Shown one piece after another: positions 11,461 through 21,832 of a DNA stretch of 64,000 bases (position 1 is its first letter; each line of letters starts with the position of its first letter). A program made the translations under genes and the position numbers. Origin of the DNA: Carettochelys insculpta (lineage: Eukaryota; Chordata; Testudines; Carettochelyidae); the NCBI RefSeq assembly GCF_033958435.1, contig NC_134137.1:109316501-109380500 (forward strand). The letters are read 5' to 3'. Below the pieces are notes generated by a model. It did no database searches. It had not been told where the DNA came from and was given only the letters and a program-made list of their open reading frames with translations.

Positions 11461-11747
11461 TTCTTTTCATCTGTCTACATTTTGTCCTGCCCCCCCCATC
11501 CCCTCCCTTCTATCCCCAGAGGTGCCACACATTCTGGAACTTTCCCTTGGCCACATCACATGACAGTTGCTCTTTGGTTTGGGGTCGTGCTTGGATGAGA
11601 CACTTCTTTTCAGCTGTCTACATTTTGTCCTGCCCCCCAACATCTCCTCTTTTCCCCTGCCCCCAAGAGGGGCCACACATTCTGGAACTTTCCCATGCCC
11701 AGCTGCATCCTGTGGCTTGACCCTGAACCAATAAAAGGATGTGTTGC
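11461..11747. repeat. Tandem duplication, about 143 bp, two units
   Basis: Two units starting at about 11461 and 11604 each run CTTCTTTTCA(T/G)CTGTCTAC, a C-run, 'gaggggccacacattctggaactttccc' and on. They differ by scattered substitutions. They lie inside the 1.7-kb element and precede the minisatellite. The 'ccaataaaagg' at the end of the second unit is a possible polyadenylation hexamer. Confidence 0.7.
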
Positions 11748-11786
11748 TCAAGGTGCCAGGCAGCTTGTGCAAGTGAGTGTCCTGTA

Positions 11787-12460
11787 GCAGGCTGGGGGAA
11801 GTCTCCCTCAGCAGCTTGGATATTGGGGGGCTGTCTGCTATTCGGGGGTCTTTTATGTGCCTGGGAGAAGTCTCCCTCAGTGGACATGATTTTCAGGGGC
11901 TGTCTGTAGTCTGGGGTCTTTTAGTCGTCGGGGGGAAGTTTCCCTCAGCGGACATGATTGTCAGGCAACAGAAGAAAATACTTTGTCACTAGAGCGTCTG
12001 TCCTCTCAGAGGAAATTTTTTGTATGGGCTTTATCCAAAGACCAGGGGACTGGCTATAGTTGGGGGTCTTCTAGCCTCCAGGGAGAAGTCTCCCTGGGCG
12101 GTCATGATTTTCAGGACTGCCTAGAGTCAGGGGTCTTTTGTCCACCCAGGGGAAGCATCCCTCAGCAGTCACAATTTTTGGAGCTGTCTGTATTGGGGGG
12201 TCTTTTAGCTACCTGGGAGTAGTATCCCTTGGCAGTCATGATTTTTGGGGCTGGCTATAGGTGGGGGTCTTTTAGCCACCTGGGGGAAGTCTCCCTCCAC
12301 AATCATGATTTTCGGGTAACAGAAGAAAATACTTTGTCACTAGAGTGGCTGTCCTCTCAGAGGAAATTTTTTATATGGGCTTTATCCAAAAGCCAGGAGG
12401 CCGGCTGTAGTCAGGGGTCTTTCAGCTGCCTGGGGAAGTATCTATGGGTGGTCACTGTGG
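11787..12460. repeat. Minisatellite of about 65-bp units with a higher-order repeat
   Basis: Nine or so imperfect units each contain 'ctgggggaagtctccctcag', then '(t)catgattttcagg', then 'ggctgtctgtag' and 'ggggtcttttagc'. Two of them are followed by a distinct block, 'taacagaagaaaatactttg', then 'tcactagag...ctgtcctctcagaggaaattttt', at about 11965-12045 and 12316-12395. This gives a higher-order repeat of about 350 bp. The array is non-coding and sits wholly inside the 10894-12602 element. Confidence 0.8.
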
Positions 12461-12605
12461 CAACAATCAATGTTGACAACTTGTGTGTGGCAGCAATAAG
12501 TCAATTTTGTGGGGAACATGTAGGAAGGTGAAGGTGCTTAAAATCAAATGGATAAAACCCAGAGTTAATTAATCGATTTTAGCTCGTTGCGTAGACGCAG
12601 ACTTA

Positions 12606-12850
12606 AGGTGTGAATTTTGACCAGCTAAATGAGAACAAAAAGTTTTGCGGGCACTCTTATTTCAATATGAGTGGCTTATTTTTAGTTCAGCTTAATTTGA
12701 TTAGTTACATATTAAGGCAAACTGAAATAAATCACACTTACACTAAAATAAGTGTCTACACAGCACTTTTGCATTGGTTTAACTATATCAGTTTAAAAGC
12801 CAGTTCGAGATATTCTGTTACAACTTTTTCATGTAGGTAAGCCCTTAGCA
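12606..12850. mobile_element. Fragment of an AT-rich MITE family
   Basis: The stretch 'actgaaataaatcacacttacactaaaataagtgtctacacag' recurs almost unchanged at 14403-14448, indicating a dispersed short element. The end 'catgtaggtaagccctta' looks like a degraded terminal repeat. I cannot fix its borders or class. Confidence 0.35.
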
Positions 12851-14390
12851 GATGGAGCATATGTCATCAGAAACAGTGGTGGGGAAGTGTATCAGAAGAA
12901 TAAGGTATCCACAATAAAACCACAAGTGGTTATTTATTAGTGTATGAAGCACATTAGCTCCAAAAGAATTCCAAAGTATACTAGACTACTCACTAGGTCT
13001 ACAGCACAAGGAAGTGAGTCTATGCTGATGTGTCTGTCACTGGTAGCTTGTGTAGTAATAGCATCAGACTGGCTTAGCATATGTATCCCTGCCAGAAAAG
13101 ATTAAACAAAATCTGAGGAGGCCTAGTCACGGAAAAAGTCATGCCTGCAAGAAGACATATGCCCATTTATATTCAGATATAAAAACCATGTTTTATCACA
13201 CATATTTTGAGCACCACAGGCCTGTCTGGTGATTAGAGTAAAAATAGATTATTGTATTATTTGCCATTTTCTTCCACATTAAGGTGAAGTAAAGAAGAAA
13301 TCTAATATAAATTTCATTATTTTAAAAAAATAGCCTAAAGTTATTCATATAAATCTCAAATACAAACTAATTCATTCACCAATTAACTTCTCCACCTCAT
13401 TGCCCCTTTCCCACCACCAGGTGGGATCCCAATTGTGTGTTTGTTGCTCCCCCCTGCTTCCCACCTCATGACCTGATGAGGAGCCCATTCCCTGCATTTA
13501 CCTCCTCTGCTTATCATTGGTGGGGGATATGCCAGCTAGGCCCCATGCCAGCTGACAGCACCATCCTCTATCTAGAAGAGCTTCTATGGCTGTGACTGGG
13601 GGAAATAGTGTTCTGAGAACTCACAGGGAGATGGCGCAAGAGGAGCTGCTGAATATAACACAGGGAGGACTGACTTGGGTGTCTGATCACCTTAGCAGTA
13701 CCGACAACTCCAGACATTCAAAAATCATGGGTATGTGTGTGTGTGTTTTGTTCTTAAATCTCATGGTTTTGAGCCAGTCTCCTTTCATGGGCCTGTGAAA
13801 GGCAATTTGGCTCAAAATCATGAGAAAACCCCACACATTTTCTCTGTAACCATAAGGGCTAGAAACTAACTTTTTTTAAACCAAAGCTTTTAGATTCACA
13901 TGACTCCAGGAGCCAGGGAGAGGTGAGGCCCTAAGAAAATTACCAAATATCATAAGATTTATGATAAAATTGTGGGAGTTGGCAGTACTTTTTCTGATAA
14001 AGAGGCAGCAGCCAAAGCAGCACTCATGTCATTGCAAGTCCAATTCGTTCCCCTGGAGAGGGTCTGACTGAGGAAAGGAATGGCTAATTATTAGATTAGT
14101 TTGGGCTGTGAAGAGCTAATGAGCTAATTAGCCCTTAATGGCAAGAGCAGAGAAAGCACACAGGAAGGATGTGGGAATGGGGAGTGAAAGCAGGCAGAGG
14201 GAGAAAGAGAAAGGCTAGCAGGGCCAGGACAAAAGGAGAGCTGTGGGGAGAGGGGTCCTCTCTTTCCCATGACAGGATGCCATTGCAAGGAAAATAGCTG
14301 CTGGGACTGTAAAAGGATGGCGGTTGATGAAAAAGACATAAAGTACAGAGTAGTGATTACAAACCAGCTGTGTCAGACCCATTAGTGACA
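12851..14390. other. No recognised feature
   Basis: About 1.5 kb with short ORFs only and a (GT) run near 13735-13745. I see no gene or clear repeat. Confidence 0.35.
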
Positions 14391-14394
14391 GATT

Positions 14395-14480
14395 TAAAGC
14401 AAACTGAAATAAACTACTTCTACACTAAAATAAGTGTCTACACAGTGCTTTTGCATAGGAAGACACAAGTGGAAAGCCTT
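14395..14480. mobile_element. Short copy of the AT-rich MITE family seen at 12710-12780
   Basis: It shares 'gcaaactgaaataaa', 'acactaaaataagtgtctacacag' and 'gcttttgca' with 12715-12775. It is a fragment and ends just before the PLE target duplication. Confidence 0.45.
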
Positions 14481-14505
14481 CACCTTTACACCCTATTTAA
14501 TACAA

Positions 14506-15218
14506 TCAAAACAAAAAAGCAGTAAAGTAGCACATTAAAGACTAACAAAATAATTTATTAGGTGATGAGCTTTCATGGGACAGACCCACTTTTTCAGACC
14601 ATAGCCATACAAGAACAGACTCAATATTTAAGGCATATAGAACCAAAAACAGTAATCAAGGTTGACACATCAGAAAAATATGATCAAGGTGAGCAAATCA
14701 GAGAGCAGAGGGGTGGGGGTGGGAAGTCAAGAATTAGATTAAGCCAAGTGTGCAAAAGAGCCCCTGTAGTGTCCCAGAAAATTTGCATCCTGGTTCAAAC
14801 CACGTGTTAATGTGTCGAATTTGAATATGAAAGAGAGTTCAGCAGTTTCTCTTTCCAAAGCAGAGTGAAAATTCTTCTTCAATAAGACACAAACTCCTAA
14901 ATCATTAACAGAATGGCCCACTCCATTGAAAAGTAGACTAACTCTTTTGTGGATCAGGAGTGTTTTGATGTCTGTTTTGTGCCTATTAACCCTTTGTCTG
15001 AGATAGTTTGATTTTTTTTTCTGATTTGTCACCTTTGATTACTGTTTTTGGTTCTCTGTGCCTTAAACATTGAGTCTGTTCTGGTCTGGCTATGGTCTGA
15101 AGAAGTGAGTCTGTCCCATGAAAGCTCACCTAATAAATTATTTGTTAGTCTTTAAAGTGCTACTTTACTGCTTTTTTGTTTTGATAGTATATAGACTAGC
15201 ACGGCTTTCTCTCTGTTA
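14506..15218. mobile_element. Inverted Penelope-like element dimer with 13-bp target duplication
   Basis: Two pieces of the same Penelope-like element face opposite ways. From 14506 to about 15015 the minus strand carries the GIY-YIG C-terminal region (14739-15032 minus: 'LRQRVNRHKTDI', 'FNGVGHSVNDLGVCVLL') followed by the 3' UTR tail. From about 15016 to 15218 the plus strand carries only the 3' UTR and tail (ctgatttgtcacc ... ctagcacggctttc). CTATTTAATACAA flanks the whole unit at 14493-14505 and 15219-15231, so both halves entered as one insertion. Inverted partial dimers are a known property of Penelope elements. Confidence 0.85.
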
Positions 15219-15231
15219 CTATTTAATACAA

Positions 15232-15489
15232 ATGCCACTTGGTACGTGCAAAATAAAGTCTGGATCCTGTCCTTACACAGGTGGGTGCATTGTCTACCAC
15301 AAACAACTTGTGTGAATAAGCAATACAAACTCACAGAAATAATGTTTTGCAGGATCTGGCCCTTTGGACATGGCTACATTTGGCAAAAAAGTGTGATTTT
15401 CCAATGAATGCTAGGTAGCTCTCTTATTGTAAAACACCTACATCCGAAAAGAACTCAGTATTTTTCTCCAGATAGGCATGTGTAATTTC
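15232..15489. other. No recognised feature
   Basis: Short non-coding stretch between the PLE dimer and the large CR1 copy. I see nothing in it. Confidence 0.35.
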
Positions 15490-15817
15490 TGTTACTATTA
15501 ATAGGAGATTATTGTATAAATCAAGAGAAGCAAGTGAACCACAGAAGCATAATGTTTAAATTGCGCAGAGCTGCAGGGCAGTTAGTGATATAAAACCATT
15601 TTTGTCTGGGTTGAACCCTAAAGCATCACATCTATACACCAATGCTAGGAGCCTGCATAATACACAAGAAGGATTGGGACTGTTCATTTATTAGCATAAA
15701 TTTATCCATCTGGCGTTATTGAGACCTGGGTTAAATTGCACTATAAGAATGTTAAATATCAATGGTTGTAATCTATTTAAGAAGGATTGAATAAGCAAGA
15801 GGGGAGGGGATTGTCAC

Positions 15818-15962
15818 CAATGCTTTTTTTGTGCTTATACTTGCCAGTGCTGAGTACTGGAAACTCAGCAGCTCCAGCTGTGGGATTGGTTGGTGGTGGG
15901 GGGTGGGGGTGGGGTGTTGTCTGAGTACTGACTCCCTTTTTTTTTTAACAGGAAAAACACTG
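15818..15962. mobile_element. hAT-like MITE (145 bp) inside CR1
   Basis: The ends CAATGCTTTTTTTG and (reverse complement) CAGTGTTTTTCC form imperfect inverted repeats of hAT type. The flanks ATTGTCAC (15810-15817) and ACTGTCAC (15963-15970) match at 7 of 8 positions, the 8-bp duplication expected for hAT. The interior is a G-rich run (tggtggtggggggtggggg) with no coding capacity. Confidence 0.65.
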
Positions 15963-16890
15963 ACTGTCACGATATGTAAAAATGGCACCATCTGCTTCCA
16001 AATCAGTGATCATTAGAATAAACGATCTTGAATGTTTATGGATCAGTGCCCTAACGGATAATGTAAGAGAGCTGGTATTTTCCTACAGGCTACTAAATCA
16101 CACTAGAGTTCAAGATTTCCTTATGCACCCAAGTATAATATATAAAGAAAAAAGTTGTATGATCTATGATTAGAGTGACAAATACTGGAGGTCTCTGATG
16201 CCAGAAGAAAACAGCATCTTTGCAATTCCTAAACTGTACAGATGACAGTTTGCTGACTATAAGAGTATTGTGGTCAACAATTCTTTGTCTTAGAAGAAAA
16301 TGAGGAACTGATCACAGAACTAAAAATTAATAGCAGCTTAGGCACAAGTGATCATGAACTGATTGTATTTATATTATGCAAGCAGAAAAAAAGTCCACCA
16401 TTGTAATAGGGCCAATTTCATAAAATTTAAAACAATTTTAGGCTGAACGAGATGAGAGGGAGGATTTAATCAGTAAAATATGAATGATAACTGGAACTGA
16501 TAAGAACTTTTTAGTAGGTGTCCCCAAAGCCACAATCACACAATCAGGGGAAAAGAACCACAGGGGGGACTTAAGGCAGCAATAAAAATAAAATAAATAA
16601 AAATAAAATAGAAAAAAGTATAGCAAATGGACAATGATGTAGTGACTATGAATCAGAAGGTAGGAATAGGTGAAATTTGATAAGGGAAGTCAAAGGACAC
16701 AAGGAGAACTCTATGGCCAGCAGAGATAAAGACAATAAGCTGACGTTTTTAAAATATAGACTCATGAAAATGGTATCGGTCAGTTATTCAGTGAAAATGA
16801 TATAATTATCAACAACAATGCATAAAATTCAGAAGTGTTCAATACTGCAATATTTGGAAATAAAATCAGATAATACAGTCTTGTCATATA

Positions 16891-17299
16891 CGCTATGTCT
16901 ACGCTATAGTGATCTGTCAACAGAAGTTACTGTTGGACGATATCTTCTGAAAAAGCTTCTGTCGACAGATCGTGGCCACATATGAAAGCAGATCACTCAG
17001 TTGATCCTCTCTGTTAACAGAGAGTGGCCAGGCTGCCCAGCCACTCTCTCAACACAACAGGCAACCAGAACTACAACAGACAGGGCTGCTGGTGATCTGG
17101 AAGCCCTGTCTGTTGACAGAGGGCCAGCCGAAGCATACACATGGCTTTTTTGTTGACAGAATCTGTCGACAAAGACTTTCTGCCACATGGGGAGAGGCAG
17201 AAGTCTGTTGACAAAAGTGACGAGTTCTGTCTACAGAATGCATTCTTAGTGTGGACACTGTGGGTTTTATCAACAAAACCCACTAGTGTAGATGTAGCC
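16891..17299. mobile_element. Harbinger-like MITE (409 bp) with ATA duplication, inside CR1
   Basis: The ends CGCTATGTCTACGCTA and (reverse complement) GGCTACATCTACACTAG are inverted, and ATA flanks both sides (16888-16890, 17300-17302). The interior repeats the motif CTGTCRACAG many times, giving strong internal inverted repeats. The same interior type occurs at 36295-36736 and 41220-41650. The small ORFs, including three minus frames, are by-products of these repeats. Confidence 0.8.
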
Positions 17300-18045
17300 A
17301 TAGTGATAACACTCCATTCCTCCAGTGTCCCTGGAAGATGTTAAATGGCAGCTAGTAAAGTGAGACATTTTTAAATCAGGAGGCCCAGAAAAAGTGCATC
17401 CAAGAATTTTAAGAGATGGCTGAGGAATCTGAGTGACAGTCAATGATGATTTTCAGTGAGTTTTGGAGCACTGGGGAAGTGATAGATGATTTGAAGAAAG
17501 CTAATGTTGTGACAGTTTTTAAAAAGAGTAATTGGGATGATCTGGGTAATTTTAGGCCTTTCAGCCTGACATCATTGCTAGGCAAGATAATGGAGCGGCT
17601 GTTATGAGACTCAATCAATAAAGAATTCAAGAAGAGTAATTTTTAAATGAAAATCAACCTGTCCCTATGAAAAATAGATTCTGTCAAACTAATCTGATCT
17701 CCCTCTTTTTTAATGAAGTTATAAGTTTGGTCCATAAAGGCAATACTGCTGACATCAACTTCTATAAGGTGTTTGGCTTGCTACAATGTTTTTGATTAAA
17801 AATTTAGAATTATATAAAATGAACATGGTACACAGTACATTGATTAAAAACTGGCTAACTGAAAGGTCTCAAAATGTTACTGTAATATCATTGCATGTGT
17901 GTGTTGCCAGTGACACCTCATGGGGATCAGTCCTTGGCTTAACACTCTTACACGTTTTTATCAGTGACATGGAAGAAAACATAAAATCATCACTGAAAAA
18001 GTATGTGGGTGACCCAAAAATAGGGACAAATCTAATCTAATGTAT

Positions 18046-18748
18046 CTATCTAAATTTTAGAGTGCATATGTCTGTCTCTGAGTTCATCTAGTCATGCATC
18101 TGTGTGTCCATATGTTCAAGAACTCCTCCTAAATGGTGAGAGCTAGGACCACCAAATTTGGTATGCAGCTTCATCTTATTCCAACCTAAAGCAAGGCCAG
18201 GATTTGGTTATTCCAGGAAAATGGGATGTGCCTGGAATCCGGTTGTTTTTCGTAACGTGGAAAGGGAGCGGGGTGGTCAGAGGCAAAGTTATATGGACAA
18301 ATGACACCAAAGGCAGGGAGCACTGGGGACAGCAAAACTGCAGTGTGACCATAGGGGGCCAGCCACACCAGGAAGAGAGTGGCCACCTGGGGATGGGGCT
18401 TTCACATTACTGGCCCCAAGATCAGGTAAGTGGCCCCCAAGCCCCATAACCCTCCATCCTGGCTCTCTGGTGCAGTGCTGGACTGGGAAGTGGTAGGGAG
18501 CCCTGCTGGCCACTGGCTCCACCACTGCAACACCCCTGCAACCACTTGTGGGGCAGGCATTACTGCCCCCTGTGAACCCCATCATGAACCACCAACCTCC
18601 ACCCTTGCTCCCGCATCCCCATCCCTTTCATAAGCCCCAGACCCTGTCATGAGTTCCCCAAACCCTGCCCTAACTTCTGCACCCCATCCTCTCCCCTGAA
18701 CCCCCCCAAACTCCCACCCCTTTGCCCTGAGGGACACAAGCATCACTG
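18046..18748. mobile_element. Unclassified retroposon-like insert in CR1
   Basis: The CR1 frame stops at 'gggacAAATCTAATCTAATG' and resumes at 'AAATCTTCTAATGG' near 18750. These look like a 14-15 bp target duplication with one indel, which suggests insertion by target-primed reverse transcription. The insert begins with 'tatctatctaaattttagag' and a 'gagctaggaccaccaaatttgg' block, then turns GC-rich. I do not recognise the family. The ORFs on both strands show no domain. Confidence 0.5.
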
Positions 18749-18830
18749 GGTAAATCTTCTAATGGTAAATGAAGATGACATGGCACTGATTCAGAGCAAT
18801 CTGGATTGCTTTGCAAACTGAGCACATGGG

Positions 18831-19088
18831 CATAGCTTCGAAGTTAGGCACTACATCCAAGTAGCCAGCAGAAAGTCTACACCCATTTTGCCTTACTTCA
18901 AAGTTAACTTCAAAGTAGGGAGCCTACCTTCGAAGTTCTTACTCCATTTCCAGGAATGGAGTAGTTACCTATTTCAAAGTTTAACTTTAAAGTAGGGTGT
19001 GTGTAGATGCTCTACTTCAAAGTTGCTTGTTTCAAAGTAGTACTTCGAAGTAAGCAACTTCACAGTTATTTTTCTAGCGTAGATACAA
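18831..19088. mobile_element. Harbinger-like MITE with CTTCGAAG motifs, inside CR1
   Basis: CR1 reads up to 'gcacatggg' and resumes at 'catgtgtttaatatgg'. Between them are about 258 bp rich in CTTCGAAG and 'cttcaaagtag', ending in 'ctagcgtagatacaa', a degraded TGTCTACR-type terminus. The motif content matches the 51723-52432 family. The target duplication is unclear, and the left end seems shortened. Confidence 0.6.
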
Positions 19089-21005
19089 CCCATGTGTTTA
19101 ATATGGTTCTGTAAAGCTGTGTCTACACGTGCAAAAACCTTTGAAATAAATGGCCCTTTTTCAAAAGAGCAGGAGGAGCATCCACACATGTAAACCTGTC
19201 TTTTGAAAGAAAATCGAAAGAACGGGGCACAGACTTCGAAATCCAAACCCTGATCCTGTATCAGGAAGATCTCTCTCTTTTGAAATAATAAATCAAAAGA
19301 GTCCACGTGTAGATGCTCCACAGTCCACTCTTTCGAAATACAGGTCCGCCATGGTGCCAGTCAGCTGGAGCGCAGGGCCACTCCAGCTGGCAGCAGCGGG
19401 GCTCTATGGTCCCTGCGTTCAGCTGCCTTAAAGCCGCACGCATGCAGGAAACCCATGGCAGGAAGCTGAGACCGTGCTAGGAGAAGCCTGCACATGTGCT
19501 CCAGCCTGACTCTCCAGCACCCTTATGGCCAGCAGCCAGCCACCCCATGAGCCCCACAGCCACCCCGCCGAGCCCCCACAAGGCTCCCAAGGTTCCCAGG
19601 GGGAAAAAAAAAAGGGCTCCCTCCTGGATGGAGCAGGAGTTGCGGGACCTCCTTGGCTTCTGGCAGGATGAGGAGGTGCTGCACCACACAGGTGTGAAGC
19701 GGTGCAATGCCGCAGTCTTCGGCCACCTGGCAATGGGCCTCCACACTAGGGGCCACCCACAGCATACTGCAGACCAGGTACGCTTCAAAGTAAAAGAGCT
19801 GTGCCAGGGATATGCCCGGGCCAGGGACCAGGCCGGATGCTCCAGGGCAGGACCAGCAACGTGCCCCTTCTACAGGGAGCTATGGAGCATCCTGGGGCCC
19901 CAGGAGAGTTCACCCCTGTGGCTTTCCTGGACACCTCCAGGGAGGAGTTGCAGCCAGAGGAGGAGGAGGAGGAGCAGCCCGGACCGGGGACCCAGGAGGG
20001 CAAAGGGACCACGGACTGGTCCAGTGAGGAGGGGGAGCTGACCATTGTGATCCTCTCCCGCTCTTTCAGCCAGGTGATTGAGGGCTGGACATCTCCAGAC
20101 GTCACCGAGGGATCCTCGAGTATGTCCAGGGAGGGACGCACACCTACTCCACAGGGTGGGGGCAACACAACGGCTAGGCGCCCACACGCGGAACCAGTGG
20201 TCCCAGGCCGCACACAGGCCAGCCCCCACATGGGATGCAGCACCCCGCAGTGCCACACCAGCGACGCCCAACACCCGCCCTCAGTGGACAGCGCCGTAAG
20301 CCGCACAGGGGTGCTGGCCGGTCAGAGCCGGATGGCGCCCAGGGCCTGTGCACCACAGGTCAGGAAGGGCCACCTGCGGGAGAGACCCCTGGAATCACAC
20401 TCAGGCTGGGAGGCCCAGTCCCCGGGGGAGGGGGGGCGGTTGGTGCTCCCTGGAGGGATCAGTGTCCCTTGGGAGGGCGGGGACCCCATGGAGTGGGCTC
20501 AGTTGTGTAGGCCACAGCTGGGTCCCCTCTGTCCAGGTCACGCTACTGATATGCTATCCTCCTCTCCACACATGTAGCCAGACAAAATCTCCCCACTACA
20601 GACCAGCTTTTGCCTCCCCTCTAAGGTGCCTCCGAGCACACAGGGCACTGAACAGCAGTTAAACAGCACAGTCTTTGATGCCTTACCAAAGGGGCCCAGA
20701 TGTGCTGGCTCATCGTGACCCTGAGGAACTGAAAACACAGATAGAGGGCTAGCAGGCTAACCGTTAACGAAGAGCCTCAGAGAACTGCCCTTGGCTGGCA
20801 TTAATGGAGTGATGCACCCACACAGTTATCCCAGAAGAGAAATCTCTGCCCTAGTAAAAGAATGTCCTGTACTCCCAAATTCTTTATCTCCTGTCTTACA
20901 AGTGCAAATTAAGTAAGAATTGCCCTTGTAAAAACTGGCGTCACAAAAGACAGACCAGTATGATCTGGCACCATAGATAAGAAAGAGAATACGTGACCCA
21001 GGGGG

Positions 21006-21011
21006 TATAAA
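21006..21011 (+). promoter_or_regulatory. TATA box of the nested LTR
   Basis: TATAAA in the context 'gggggtataaagatgggc', 373 bp upstream of the polyadenylation hexamer. This is the expected U3 promoter position for an LTR of this length, with transcription starting about 25-30 bp downstream near 'cacactgattctgagtg'. Confidence 0.55.
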
Positions 21012-21378
21012 GATGGGCCCAGCAGCACACTGATTCTGAGTGCATCTCCACCAACTACCTGCTGGTCGGGTCAGGTGATTGCCTCCTGAGGTCCGCAACT
21101 GGGGATGCCCAACCTCGTATTCGTCTTTCCGTGGAATTGAGTGACCGATCCTGGCTTGGCTATTCTGGTATCGAGAGACACAAGGAGGGTAAGATGTACC
21201 CACATTAAGGTCTCCTTTTGATGTACACAGTTAAAGAATTAGAGATCTATAGACAGATGTCATTGTATTAAGATGTGGTTGTATTGGATTATAACGTAAC
21301 CTGTTAACACCCGTACTCTGCTAGCATACAAGAAGTAGACAATAGCCTTTTGTAACAGCACGCTTATAACTGTAGCTT

Positions 21379-21384
21379 AATAAA
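21379..21384 (+). terminator. Polyadenylation signal of the nested LTR
   Basis: AATAAA in 'tagcttaataaacttg'. It lies downstream of the TATA box and upstream of the repeat-containing U5-like part, as in retroviral LTRs. Confidence 0.55.
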
Positions 21385-21552
21385 CTTGTAACTAGTTAAG
21401 ATCTAAGCCTGACTGCTGTTACTCTCTGTCACTGAAACACAGCCGGCGCAATCAAAAGAACTTTAACCATTTGGTTACCACAGCCTGGCCATAGGTGAGA
21501 GTGCGAAGAGCCTCGCGTAGAGTCGTGCCGCCTCCACGGGGCAGACTCCTGA

Positions 21553-21832
21553 GGCACCCGTCAGCCAATCCGGGCTGCCCGCTGCGATGGGACAGTGCGT
21601 CCTAGCAGTTGAAGTCTCGGGTGTGATAAGGCTGTTAGTGCTACCATTGGGGCACCCGTCAGCCAATTTTGGCTGCCCACTGCAAAGGAACTCCCTGCTC
21701 TATCAGTAAAAGACTTGGGTGTTTAGGACCCTGGGGCATCCGTCAGCCTGGCCCCGGCTGCCCGCTGCGAAGGAGCCCTGCGCTGTAGCAGTTAAAGACT
21801 GGGATGGTAACAAGGGCATAGTTGGTACCTCA
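21553..21832 (+). repeat. Three tandem 84-98 bp repeats at the LTR 3' end
   Basis: Units start at 21553, 21651 and 21735 and run to the LTR end. Each has GGCAYCCGTCAGCC, then GGCTGCCCRCTGC, then 'agcagttRaagWct' (looser in the second unit). The unit lengths are about 98, 84 and 98 bp. They fall in the U5-like region after the polyadenylation signal, an unusual place for tandem repeats, since LTR enhancers usually lie in U3. Confidence 0.8.

Larger units (their letters stand above)
10894..12602. mobile_element. 1.7-kb non-autonomous Harbinger-like element with TTA duplication
   Basis: The left end GACTATGTCTACACTG is inverted at the right end (reverse complement GTCTGCGTCTACGCAACG). The element is flanked by TTA at 10891-10893 and 12603-12605, the 3-bp TWA target typical of PIF/Harbinger elements. 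The left subterminal part (sequence around 'gcgccatgtctttaa' at 11097) is shared with the 792-bp element at 52670-53461. No transposase is present. The interior holds a 143-bp duplication and an array of about 65-bp units (see separate entries). Confidence 0.75.
20573..21832 (+). mobile_element. 1260-bp solo LTR inserted in the Harbinger SANT gene
   Basis: It begins TGTAGCCAGAC and ends GGTACCTCA. CCACACA occurs directly before (20566-20572) and directly after (21833-21839), a 5-7 bp target duplication. Deleting the LTR and one copy of the repeat puts the SANT frame back in register, which independently supports the borders. TATAAA lies at 21006-21011 and AATAAA at 21379-21384, giving the plus orientation. 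The 3' part carries three tandem repeats (21553-21832). No internal retroviral genes are present. The sequence is non-coding, and ORFs in it are chance. Confidence 0.85.

Noticed and set aside
11787..12460. CRISPR-like array
   Set aside because: The units are contiguous and diverged without unique spacers, inside a eukaryotic transposon. It is a minisatellite.
20573..21832. Natural intron of the SANT gene
   Set aside because: It starts TG and ends CA with a flanking direct repeat, and contains a TATA box and polyadenylation signal. No GT-AG borders fit.
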